A stretch of DNA of 64,000 nt from assembly GCA_046348835.1 (NCBI GenBank), contig JAXMDM010000005.1:62001-126000 (forward strand), given 5' to 3'. The DNA comes from Defluviicoccus sp046348835 (GTDB taxonomy: Bacteria; Pseudomonadota; Alphaproteobacteria; Rhodospirillales; Defluviicoccaceae). A program made the translations under genes and the position numbers. Within the stretch, counting starts at the first letter, position 1. Each line of letters starts with the position of its first letter. Below, one piece after another: positions 1 to 6,854 of this stretch. The notes below the pieces were generated by a model. The model saw only the letters and a program-made list of their open reading frames with translations. It had not been told where the DNA came from and searched no databases.

Positions 1-276
1 GTCGGCGCCGTTCGCCTGCTCGATCTTGGCGATGACCCTGTCCATGAAATCGTTGATCGCTTCGTCGGTCATCGCCGCGACCATGTCGGAGGTTGCCGGA
101 TCGAGCCCGCTACCCTGCGGAGGCGCCAGCGTCGGCGACTGGGCGAAGGTGCGCTGCAACTCGCGCGCCGCTTCCGCTGGGTCCGGCTCTTCGATCAGGC
201 CGCAGGCGTAGGCGTTGATCAGAAGGCGGCGGTGGGCGCTGATATGCGCGAGGAGGGAAAGCAACATAGGATGCAT
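1..276 (-). CDS. Unknown protein, N-terminal part (runs off the left edge)
   Basis: Only the first 92 codons are inside the window, so no stop is visible. The start at 276 is supported by an AGGAGG ribosome binding site five bases upstream; a second ATG three codons in is less well placed. The visible protein begins MHPMLLSLLAHIS, continues as a probable helix, has a Pro/Gly-rich linker around residues 48-60 and then an acidic helix. I do not recognise the family. It is divergent from the moxR-like gene, with about 225 bases between the two starts. Codon use is high GC3 like its neighbours, which supports it being real. Confidence 0.6.
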   Translation of the reverse strand, partial: MHPMLLSLLAHISAHRRLLINAYACGLIEEPDPAEAARELQRTFAQSPTLAPPQGSGLDPATSDMVAAMTDEAINDFMDRVIAKIEQANGAD

Positions 277-501
277 GGAATCCTCCTGGCTCCTCATCTG
301 CGCCGGATACCCTGGCCGCCGCTCTCGAAAGAGGAAACCGCGGCGGCAGAGCCCAGTATGGGGTCATCCGGTTGCCAAGGGGTTAAGCCGGATCGGTCAT
401 TTTCGCCATGCAACCCGCAGGCCGCATTCGCTCTTGACCGCCGGCCGCCCCGCCCACACCCTTCGTCCTACGCCCTGATGCCATCGATGCGGGAGCCGCT
501 C

Positions 502-1353
502 ATGAGCACGCGCTTCACCGGGACCGAAACCTACGTCGCCACCGACGATCTGGCGGTCGCGGTCAATGCCGCCATCGCGCTGGAGCGACCGCTGCTGGTC
601 AAGGGCGAACCCGGCACCGGCAAGACCATCCTCGCCATGGAAATCGCCGGCGCCATCGGTGCGCCGTTGCTGCAATGGCATATCAAGTCGACAACGAAGG
701 CGCAGCAGGGCCTCTACGAGTACGACGCGGTGGCCCGGCTGCGGGACTCCCAGCTGGGCGACGTCCGGGTGCACGATATCGGCAACTACATCATCAAGGG
801 CAAGCTGTGGGAGGCGTTCAGCCAGGATGCGCGGCCGGTGCTGCTGATCGACGAGATCGACAAGGCCGACATCGAGTTTCCCAACGATCTGCTGCTCGAA
901 CTGGACCGCATGGAGTTCCACGTCTACGAGACCAAGGAAACGGTGGTGGCGCGTCAGCGGCCGATCGTGATCATCACCTCCAACAACGAAAAGGAGCTCC
1001 CGGACGCCTTCTTGCGTCGCTGCTTCTTCCACTACATCCGCTTCCCCGATCGGGAGACGATGCTGAAGATCGTCGATGTGCACTACCCCCGCATCCAGAA
1101 GCGGCTGGTCAACGAGGCGCTCACCGTCTTCTTCGAGATGCGCGAGGTGCCGGGGCTGAAGAAGAAGCCGTCGACGTCGGAGTTGCTCGACTGGCTCAAG
1201 CTGTTGATGGTCGAAGACATCCCGCCGGAGGCGCTGCGCTCCACCGACGGCCGCAAGCTCATTCCCCCTTTGCACGGCGCGCTGCTGAAGAACGAGCAGG
1301 ACGTCCACCTGTTCGAACGCCTCGCCTTCCTCAGCCGCCGCGAAGGGCACTGA
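502..1353 (+). CDS. MoxR-family AAA+ ATPase
   Basis: A 283-residue AAA+ ATPase of the MoxR group, which act as chaperone-like ATPases that insert cofactors or mature enzyme complexes together with a VWA partner. The Walker A motif GEPGTGKT lies at residues 35-42 and Walker B (VLLIDE) at about 113-118; a sensor-1 like ITSNNEKELPDAFLRRC follows. The reading frame is open further upstream, but family members start close to 'RFxGTxxYVATDDL', so I take the ATG at 502, which has GGGAG upstream. The CoxE-like VWA gene begins 31 bases downstream, the usual MoxR/VWA arrangement. The actual client cannot be told: no CO dehydrogenase or other obvious target gene lies in the window. Confidence 0.9.
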   Translation: MSTRFTGTETYVATDDLAVAVNAAIALERPLLVKGEPGTGKTILAMEIAGAIGAPLLQWHIKSTTKAQQGLYEYDAVARLRDSQLGDVRVHDIGNYIIKGKLWEAFSQDARPVLLIDEIDKADIEFPNDLLLELDRMEFHVYETKETVVARQRPIVIITSNNEKELPDAFLRRCFFHYIRFPDRETMLKIVDVHYPRIQKRLVNEALTVFFEMREVPGLKKKPSTSELLDWLKLLMVEDIPPEALRSTDGRKLIPPLHGALLKNEQDVHLFERLAFLSRREGH

Positions 1354-1384
1354 GGCACTTGGCTCCGGCGAGGGCAGGCGGGCG

Positions 1385-2560
1385 ATGTTCATCTCGTTCT
1401 TTTTGGCACTGCGTGAGATCGGCGTGCCGGTTTCGGTGCGCGAATACCTGACCCTGATCGAGGCGATGGACAGGGGGCTCGCCGATTATTCGGTCGACGA
1501 CTTCTATTATCTGTCGCGCGCCTGCCTGGTGAAGGACGAGAGCTACCTCGATCGCTTCGACCGGGTTTTCGGCACCGTGTTCAAGGGACTGGAGTCGCCC
1601 GCCGAGGCGGAGACGGTGAGCATTCCCGAGGAATGGCTGCGCAAGCTTGTCGAACGCAACTTGTCCGAGGAGGAGAAGGCGCTGGTCGAGGCCATGGGCG
1701 GCTGGGACAAGTTGATGGAGACGTTGCGCCGGCGCCTGGAAGAACAGCGGGGCCGGCATCAGGGCGGATCGAAATGGATCGGCACCGCCGGAACCTCACC
1801 CTACGGTGCCTACGGCTACAACCCCGAGGGGGTCCGCATCGGCCAGGACACCAACCGCAACAACCGTGCGGTCAAGGTCTGGGACAAGCGCGAGTTCCGC
1901 AATCTCGACTCCTCGGTCGAACTCGGGACCCGCAATATCAAGGTGGCGCTGCGCCGGTTGCGCCGCTTCGCCCGCCAGGGTGCGGCAACGGAGCTCGATC
2001 TCGGCACCACCATCCGGCAGACGGCGAAGAAGGGCTATCTCGATCTGGCGATGGTTCCGGAGCGCCACAATGCCGTCAAGGTCCTGCTATTTCTCGATGT
2101 CGGCGGCTCGATGGACCCGTTCGTCCAGGCGTGCGAGGAATTGTTCTCCGCCGCCCGCTCGGAATTCAAGCACCTTGAGTACTTTTACTTCCACAACTGT
2201 ATCTACGAGCGGGTGTGGCGCGACAATCGCCGCCGCCACGCCGAGTCGACGGCGACCTGGGACCTCCTGCATACCTATCCGCACGACTACAAGCTGATCT
2301 TCGTCGGCGATGCGGCGATGAGTCCCTACGAACTGATCCATCCCGGCGGCTCGGTGGAACACTGGAACGACGAGACCGGGACCACTTGGCTGCAGCGTAT
2401 TCTCGCCATCTATGCCAAGGCATGCTGGCTCAACCCGGTGGCGGAGGGCTGGTGGCAATATTCCCAATCGACCCGGCTGATCCGGCAGCTTTTTTCCGAG
2501 CGGATGTTTCCTTTGACCCTCGACGGACTGGATGCGGCGATGCGAAGTCTCGGACGCTGA
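1385..2560 (+). CDS. CoxE-like VWA domain protein
   Basis: A 391-residue VWA-containing protein of the CoxE type, the expected partner of the MoxR ATPase immediately upstream and probably co-transcribed with it. The N-terminal 190 residues are charged and helical. The VWA core begins around residue 230 with LLFLDVGGSMDPF, where the usual MIDAS pattern DxSxS reads D-V-G-G-S, so the first serine is glycine. To my knowledge this variant is common in alphaproteobacterial CoxE-like proteins. The C-terminal part contains FVGDAAMSPYE, a probable second metal-site segment. The start ATG at 1385 follows a G-rich region without a strong ribosome binding site. Function in complex maturation is inferred from family and pairing. 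Confidence 0.85.
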   Translation: MFISFFLALREIGVPVSVREYLTLIEAMDRGLADYSVDDFYYLSRACLVKDESYLDRFDRVFGTVFKGLESPAEAETVSIPEEWLRKLVERNLSEEEKALVEAMGGWDKLMETLRRRLEEQRGRHQGGSKWIGTAGTSPYGAYGYNPEGVRIGQDTNRNNRAVKVWDKREFRNLDSSVELGTRNIKVALRRLRRFARQGAATELDLGTTIRQTAKKGYLDLAMVPERHNAVKVLLFLDVGGSMDPFVQACEELFSAARSEFKHLEYFYFHNCIYERVWRDNRRRHAESTATWDLLHTYPHDYKLIFVGDAAMSPYELIHPGGSVEHWNDETGTTWLQRILAIYAKACWLNPVAEGWWQYSQSTRLIRQLFSERMFPLTLDGLDAAMRSLGR

Positions 2561-2605
2561 ACCGCGGGCCTCGACCCGCCTTCCCGGCCGCCTCGGGCCC
2601 TGCCC

Positions 2606-2697
2606 TTAAGACCATTTCCGGACGACGAAATCCGCGCTTCGGCGACCGTGGCTCGACGGCAACTGCCGGCGTGTTTCGCAACTTAAGCCCGTTTCAG
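2606..2697. repeat. Direct repeat copy 1 (about 92 bp)
   Basis: Begins TTAAGACCATTTCCGG and ends CTTAAGCCCGTTTCAG. A second copy at 3551-3643 differs by one single-base insertion and about three substitutions. Both copies lie in the same orientation and bracket the frameshifted RAYT gene and its REP elements. Copy 1 starts only 46 bases after the VWA gene stops and runs directly into a REP element. Confidence 0.85.
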
Positions 2698-2699
2698 CA

Positions 2700-2734
2700 A
2701 GCGTAGCCCGGATGGAGCGGGGCGCAATCCGGGA
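2700..2734 (+). repeat. REP element 1
   Basis: A 35-base REP-type sequence containing GCGTAGCCCGGATGGAGCGG followed by GGCGCAATCCGGGA, with imperfect internal dyad symmetry (CCCGGAT ... ATCCGGG). It is an inverted copy of the element at 3287-3321 with one mismatch, so the two face each other across the RAYT gene. REP elements of this wording are the usual companions of RAYT transposases. Confidence 0.8.
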
Positions 2735-2763
2735 TTAACCGTCTTCGGGCGATACCTTGGCGC

Positions 2764-3277
2764 ATGGTCAACTACCGCCGCGCCCGCGTCCCCGGCGCCA
2801 CCTATTTTTTCACCGTGACCCTGCGCGACCGGCGCAAGGACTGGCTCATCTGCACGCGACATGCTGCGATCGGTGATCCGCGACGTCCGACGGCAGCGAC
2901 CGTTCATCATCGACGCCGCCGTGGTCCTGCCGGACCATCTGCACACGGTGTGGACCCTTCCGGGCGGCGACGCCGACTTCTCGGGCGGCTGGCGGGCGAT
3001 CAAGGCCGGGTTCAGCCGCGCGCTGGTGCGCCGCGGCCTGCCGCTGGCGCGCGACCGGCGTGGCGAATACGATCTCTGGCAGCGGCGTTTTTGGGAACAC
3101 CTCGTTCGCGACGACGAAGACTTCGTCCGCCACGTCGACTACATCCACCACAATCCGGTGAAGCATGGCCTGGTGGCCGATCCGATCGACTGGCGCTGGT
3201 CGCCGATCCATATGTTCGTGCGGCGGGGAGATCTCGCCCGCGAGCGGACCGGCGGCACCCCCGGGGGGGCGGGGTGA
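2764..3277 (+). pseudogene. REP-associated tyrosine transposase (RAYT), frameshifted
   Basis: IS200-like Y1-family transposase of the RAYT group, which mobilise or maintain REP elements. The first frame (from 2764) gives MVNYRRARVPGATYFFTVTL and reads to about codon 30; the remaining family similarity is in the +2 frame from about 2858. That part contains VVLPDHLHTVWTLP (the HxH-type metal-binding motif), WRAIKAGFSRAL, and the C-terminal VDYIHHNPVKHGL with the expected catalytic tyrosine. Comparison with remembered family members suggests a frameshift plus loss of a few codons near 2845-2860, so one continuous protein cannot be made. Flanking inverted REP elements fit the assignment. A sequencing error is possible. 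Confidence 0.8.
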
Positions 3278-3286
3278 CCAAAGGGA

Positions 3287-3321
3287 TCCCGGATTGCGCT
3301 CCGCTCCATCCGGGCTACGCT
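3287..3321 (-). repeat. REP element 2 (inverted relative to element 1)
   Basis: Reverse complement reads GCGTAGCCCGGATGGAGCGG then AGCGCAATCCGGGA, 34 of 35 bases identical to the element at 2700-2734. It begins about ten bases after the RAYT stop, so the transposase remnant sits inside an inverted REP pair. Confidence 0.8.
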
Positions 3322-3339
3322 TGCTGAAGCGTCAGAGAG

Positions 3340-3453
3340 TTACTCGCCCGAGAAGGAGTGGCCGTTCGCGTTAGACTGCTCCGGCGGGTTGAGGCCGACG
3401 AAAAGAACGTCGAGGTGTGGTCGAAGAAACGGGCAAAGATTCACAACCGTCAT
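3340..3453 (-). pseudogene. N-terminal fragment of a uracil-DNA-glycosylase-like protein
   Basis: A 37-codon open stretch begins MTVVNLCPFLRPHLDV and continues LFVGLNPPEQSNANGHSFSG before a stop at 3340. 'DVLFVGLNPPxQSxxxGHxFS' is how I remember the nucleotide-binding N-terminus of Mug/uracil-DNA-glycosylase-superfamily proteins, which normally run to roughly 170-230 residues. The catalytic and C-terminal parts are missing: the reading stops 18 bases before REP element 2. The fragment is best read as a gene remnant cut by the REP/RAYT island. The family match is from memory of one motif, so the name is tentative. Confidence 0.45.
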
Positions 3454-3491
3454 CGGCTTTCTCCGCGATCCGGAAGCTACCTTTGGCAGCA

Positions 3492-3525
3492 AGCGTAGCC
3501 CGGATGCAGCGCAGCGAAATCCGAG
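3492..3525 (+). repeat. REP element 3
   Basis: A third, more diverged REP copy: AGCGTAGCCCGGATGCAGCG followed by CAGCGAAATCCGAG. Same orientation as element 1, and like element 1 it is preceded by GCA/CAGCA. It lies just ahead of the second long direct-repeat copy. Confidence 0.75.
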
Positions 3526-3550
3526 CTTGTCTGCCGCACAGATTCCCGCA

Positions 3551-3643
3551 TTAAGACCATTTCCGGACGACGAAATCCGCCGCTTCGGCGACCGTGGCTC
3601 GGCGGCAACTGCCGGCGCGTTTCGCAACTTAAGGCCGTTTCAG
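3551..3643. repeat. Direct repeat copy 2 (about 93 bp)
   Basis: Second copy of the repeat at 2606-2697, from TTAAGACCATTTCCGG to CTTAAGGCCGTTTCAG. Near-identity over about 93 bases is far too long for a target-site duplication, so the block between the copies either arose by recombination between repeats or the repeat is itself a dispersed element of this genome. Confidence 0.85.
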
Positions 3644-3665
3644 GGCAGCGAGATTCGACTATAAT
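3637..3665 (+). promoter_or_regulatory. Candidate sigma-70 promoter
   Basis: A perfect TATAAT hexamer at 3660-3665 lies 17 bases downstream of GTTTCA (a weak -35, three of six consensus positions), at the right edge of direct repeat copy 2. In this GC-rich context a perfect -10 is unusual. It points at the FecR-domain gene but would give a leader of about 200 bases. Confidence 0.3.
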
Positions 3666-3877
3666 GTGATGGGGGAGATAGATCGAGCCGTTTCCCGGTG
3701 ATCTGCTCGGGTGGGGTGTAGGATTTCCGGGGGGTCGAGACGGTGCCGAAGCATCGCGGTTGTCCTTGATCATTGCAGACGCCGGTTCGGCCGGCGGCTG
3801 CGCAGGGCGAGCGAATGTCAAGCTGTTTCGATCCTCCGTGGTTCGTGCCGGTGGTAGGCACGGGGAAGGATAGGGAC

Positions 3878-4978
3878 ATGAAGGTGTGCGGACGGGTCCT
3901 GGCCGTCGTGGCGCTGGTGCTGTTGGGCTCCTGCGGCGACGGCAGCCGCCAGTCCGGCCCGAAGGGCATCGGCGAGGTGGACGTCGTCGTCCGCGTCGTT
4001 CGCGGCACCTTGGTCAATTACAACCAGGCGCGACTGCTCGCGGTCAGCGACCCGGTCTATTGGCGTGAACAGATCGACACCGAGACCGGCAGCGCCACCC
4101 AAATGGAATTCGCCGACGGTACCCGGCTCACCGTCGGACCGGAGGCGCGGGTGGTGTTGGACGAGTTCGTCTATGGCGGGCCTGCGGGCACGGATCGGAT
4201 GGTGCTGACCGTCACCAAGGGGATCAGCCGCTTCATCACCGGCGACATGGACAAGGCCGCCTACGAGATCCGGGCGCCCGGTGCGATCATCGGCGTGCGC
4301 GGCACCGATTTCACCCTCATGGTCGATCCGGCGAGAGGCGTCACCACCTGTCTCGTCCACCACGGCGAAGTCACCTTCCGGCGCAGCGAAGGCGGCCCCC
4401 CGGTCGTCATCAAACCGGGCGAGGCGAGCAAGGTCGTTGCCCGCGATCCATCGCCGCTGCCACCGCCGTCCGCCCCGCCGCCCGAGGTGATGCAGGAAGC
4501 CGACCAGCTGCAGACGGTCATTCGTAAGGCTCAACAGAGTCACCAGGAGCAGCTCCTCCGCGAGGCATCGGTGCCGTCCCAGCCAGAAGCGTCCGATCGC
4601 CGGCTCACGGCCCTGCAGACCCTGCAGCCGCCGCGGGCCGGCGGCGATCGGCTGAGCATCCTTGCCGATCAGGTTCGCAGCGTTGCCGGCGAGAGCAGGG
4701 CACCGGGCGGCCCAGCCAGGGACGATGTGTCGAGCGCGGCGGCCGCGGCGGCACGTCTGGCGACGGCGCATCCTCAGGTCTCGCCGAAGGCCCAGGCACC
4801 GGCTCCTGCCGCGCCCTCCGCCTCGGTGGTTGCCAAGAGCGTCGCTCCGTCCGCGGTGCCGCCGCCCGCCGAGACCATCGGCGGCGTTCCGCTCCCCAGT
4901 CCGAGGGGGCCGTGCGAGGGCGCATCCTGTCTCGCCGAACCGCCACCGAACCGGGTGATCAGCCCGACCCGCCTCTAG
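3878..4978 (+). CDS. FecR-domain lipoprotein
   Basis: A 366-residue secreted protein. The chosen start at 3878 has AAGGA upstream and gives a lipoprotein signal ending in the lipobox LLGSC (about residues 14-18), so it is probably a lipid-anchored envelope protein; an upstream in-frame start would spoil the signal. A FecR domain spans about residues 40-180, with the characteristic TQMEFADGTRLTVGP, IRAPGAIIGVRGTDF and CLVHHGEVTFRR segments. The C-terminal half is Pro/Ala-rich and predicted disordered. No sigma factor or TonB receptor gene is adjacent, so a FecI/FecR iron-signalling role is not supported; a stand-alone envelope role is more likely. Confidence 0.8.
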   Translation: MKVCGRVLAVVALVLLGSCGDGSRQSGPKGIGEVDVVVRVVRGTLVNYNQARLLAVSDPVYWREQIDTETGSATQMEFADGTRLTVGPEARVVLDEFVYGGPAGTDRMVLTVTKGISRFITGDMDKAAYEIRAPGAIIGVRGTDFTLMVDPARGVTTCLVHHGEVTFRRSEGGPPVVIKPGEASKVVARDPSPLPPPSAPPPEVMQEADQLQTVIRKAQQSHQEQLLREASVPSQPEASDRRLTALQTLQPPRAGGDRLSILADQVRSVAGESRAPGGPARDDVSSAAAAAARLATAHPQVSPKAQAPAPAAPSASVVAKSVAPSAVPPPAETIGGVPLPSPRGPCEGASCLAEPPPNRVISPTRL

Positions 4979-4999
4979 AACCCGTCAGGCGGGGGGACG

Positions 5000-5030
5000 A
5001 AAAAGGCGGGATGGAGGACCCATCCCGCCT
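5000..5030 (-). terminator. Intrinsic terminator of the first secreted paralogue
   Basis: AGGCGGGATG (5004-5013) pairs with CATCCCGCCT (5021-5030) across a 7-base loop. Read on the minus strand the stem is followed by TTTTT, so it terminates the leftward gene ending at 5049. An almost identical structure follows the second paralogue. Confidence 0.8.
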
Positions 5031-5048
5031 GCCATGTGCGGTGGCGGC

Positions 5049-5692
5049 CTATTTCAGCTTGCGCAGGGGGCCGGCCCCAGCGGCGAACTGCCGCGTCGAC
5101 AGGGCTTGCACGCCCGCATTGTGTTCGCCGTTGAACGGGGTCACCGCGCCATTGCAGCCGGCGTCGGCGGCATCCGTGGGCGAATTGAACCATAGCCCGA
5201 GATGGAAGGTGTGAACCGGTCCCGTCGCCGGGTTCTGGTTGGCATCGGGGATCGGAGTCCGATGCACCACCGGTGCCGGTCCCGTCCCCGGCGCCACGAT
5301 GAAGGTCTCGATGTTGAAACGGCCGAGGAAGGTGCCCTGGGCGACCCCGGCGCCGTTGCTCTCCATGTCGCCCTGGTACCAGGACAGGCCGAAGGGGGCC
5401 TCGGCCAACTGGATCACAAACAGATCGAATCCGTGTTCGGCGGAAGATTTCGGGCGTTGACGGTCATTCGCTCGACCTCACCCAGCGATTGGACCGTCAC
5501 GTCGGCAGTTGCCGTGGCCAGACAGCCGGCCGAGACCGATGCCGTCGACGGAACCATCTTGAACGTGATTTTGGCTGCATGGGCTGGCCCCGAACTCACC
5601 GCGGCGAGGCCAGCAAGCACCGCCACCGACATCCTCAGACCCATCCGCCGTGGGGTCGCCCCGCACTGGCGGGACACGTAACCATTTCTCAT
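5049..5692 (-). pseudogene. Secreted protein, frameshifted copy of a tandem pair
   Basis: Homologous along its whole length to the intact gene at 5988-6635. Translation from 5692 (ribosome binding site GAGGAGG) gives a signal peptide ending PAHAA, then TVQSLGEVERM and NLPPNTDS before a stop at 5414. The rest, from IQLAEAPFGLSWYQGDMESN to the C-terminus at 5049, is in another frame. The intact copy has three T residues where this one has two, in the TTCGATC codon context at about 5428-5430, so a single-base deletion explains the break. Reading through it would give a protein of about 214 residues. Real decay, a sequencing error and programmed slippage are all possible. The family is unknown to me. 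Confidence 0.75.
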
Positions 5693-5927
5693 GTCCGCCT
5701 CCTCACTAGAAGCCTGTAGGTGACACGTAAAGTTTGGGTGTCTTGATTATTATCGAGAATAAATATACGGGATTTCCGTTCCTGGAGATGCATTTCTAGC
5801 TGCCGGGAATAAATTCTCTATTTCCGGTAATTTGTACCCCTACGAGGATGCGATGTACGGGCGCGGCAGCATGGAGATGGAGAAGGCGGTCCACGAGGTT
5901 TGAGAAAGCGCTACCCGAGAACGTGAC

Positions 5928-5960
5928 GAAAAAGGCGGGATGGAAGACCCATCCCGCCTT
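5928..5960 (-). terminator. Intrinsic terminator of the second secreted paralogue
   Basis: AAGGCGGGATG (5932-5942) pairs with CATCCCGCCTT (5950-5960); on the minus strand it ends in a T-run. Stem and flanks almost match the terminator at 5000-5030, showing that the duplicated unit included its terminator. Confidence 0.8.
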
Positions 5961-5987
5961 CATTGTCGGCAAACTCGTCGCGCGATC

Positions 5988-6635
5988 TTATCTGAGCCGG
6001 CGCAACGGACCGTGGTCGGCGGCAAATTGCCGCGTCGACAGGGCTTGCACGCCGGCATTGTGCTCGCCGTTGAACGGGGTCACCGCCGTCAGGCAACCCG
6101 CCGCTGCCGCATCGTCGGGCGAATTGAACCACAGTCCCAGATGGAAGGTGTGCACGGGGCCGGTGGCCGGATTCTCGTCGGCATCGGGAATGGGCTGATG
6201 GTGCACAACCGGCGCCGGTCCGGTGCCGGGGGCTACGATGAACGTCTCAATATTGAACCGGCCGATGAAGGTGCCCTGGGCATCGCCCGAACCGTTGCTT
6301 TCCATATCCCCCTGATACCAGGACAGGCCGAAAGGAGCGTCGGCCAGTTGGATCACGAAGAGATCGAAATCCGTTTTCCGCGGCAGCTTGTGGGCGACCA
6401 CGGTCATGCGTTCGACCTCGCCCAGCGACTCGATCTTCACCTCCGCCGACGCACCGGGCAGACAGCCGGCTGCGGTGGACGCCGCCGATCGGACCATCTT
6501 GAAGTTTATAACGTCGCCGGCCCCCGCCGCTGTTGTCATTGCGGCCAGCGCCCCGACCGCAGCGATCGGCATCGCCAAAGCCATCCTTCGCCCGCGACGA
6601 ATCTCCCGCGGGCGGAATACGCACGCACGTTTCAT
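5988..6635 (-). CDS. Secreted protein of unknown function, intact copy
   Basis: A 215-residue protein with an N-terminal signal (MKRACVFRPREIRRGRR, then a hydrophobic stretch, cleavage near AAGAGD), so exported. I choose the ATG at 6635 because TGGAGGCGGGG precedes it, matching the other copy; an ATG seven codons upstream lacks this. Conserved blocks include DFDLFVIQLADAPFGLSWYQ, GRFNIETFIVAPG, HTFHLGLWFNSP and VTPFNGEHNAGVQALST. The two mature-part cysteines (in the SAASTAAGC and AAAGC segments) are shared with the frameshifted copy and may form a disulfide. I cannot name a function. It follows an AT-rich upstream region and has its own terminator, so it is probably monocistronic. Confidence 0.75.
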   Translation of the reverse strand: MKRACVFRPREIRRGRRMALAMPIAAVGALAAMTTAAGAGDVINFKMVRSAASTAAGCLPGASAEVKIESLGEVERMTVVAHKLPRKTDFDLFVIQLADAPFGLSWYQGDMESNGSGDAQGTFIGRFNIETFIVAPGTGPAPVVHHQPIPDADENPATGPVHTFHLGLWFNSPDDAAAAGCLTAVTPFNGEHNAGVQALSTRQFAADHGPLRRLR

Positions 6636-6744
6636 CCCCGCCTCCACAATGGGCATTCTCAGCGCGGTGCTGAGGTTAGTTTCGATGTAATTAATTATTA
6701 TTATTACAGCAGATTTGTGTCTGATTTGTGTCCGCTCGTGAATA

Positions 6745-6780
6745 CAATCGGGGCGCGAGATAAACTTCGCGCCCCGATTG
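6745..6780. other. Perfect 14-bp hairpin
   Basis: CAATCGGGGCGCGA (6745-6758) pairs perfectly with TCGCGCCCCGATTG (6767-6780) around an 8-base loop. It lies between the MBL gene (ending leftward at 6855) and the secreted-protein gene upstream region. On the minus strand only a short T/A-rich tail follows, so it may be an inefficient terminator for the ppi-MBL operon or an mRNA 3'-end stabiliser. Confidence 0.55.
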
Positions 6781-6854
6781 TTGAATGCGGAATTTTACTA
6801 TTTGGCGACAAGTATAGGGAGAGTTACCGGCCCGTACGACAGAGCGAAGGGCGA

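Noticed and set aside
397..1392. 331-residue frame on the minus strand
   Set aside because: It lies wholly antisense to the moxR-like gene, has no family motifs and shows the Arg/Gln/His-rich composition typical of shadow frames in high-GC genes.
3878..4978. FecI/FecR iron-signalling system
   Set aside because: Only the FecR domain is present; no sigma factor or TonB-dependent receptor is adjacent, and the protein is a predicted lipoprotein rather than an inner-membrane anti-sigma factor.
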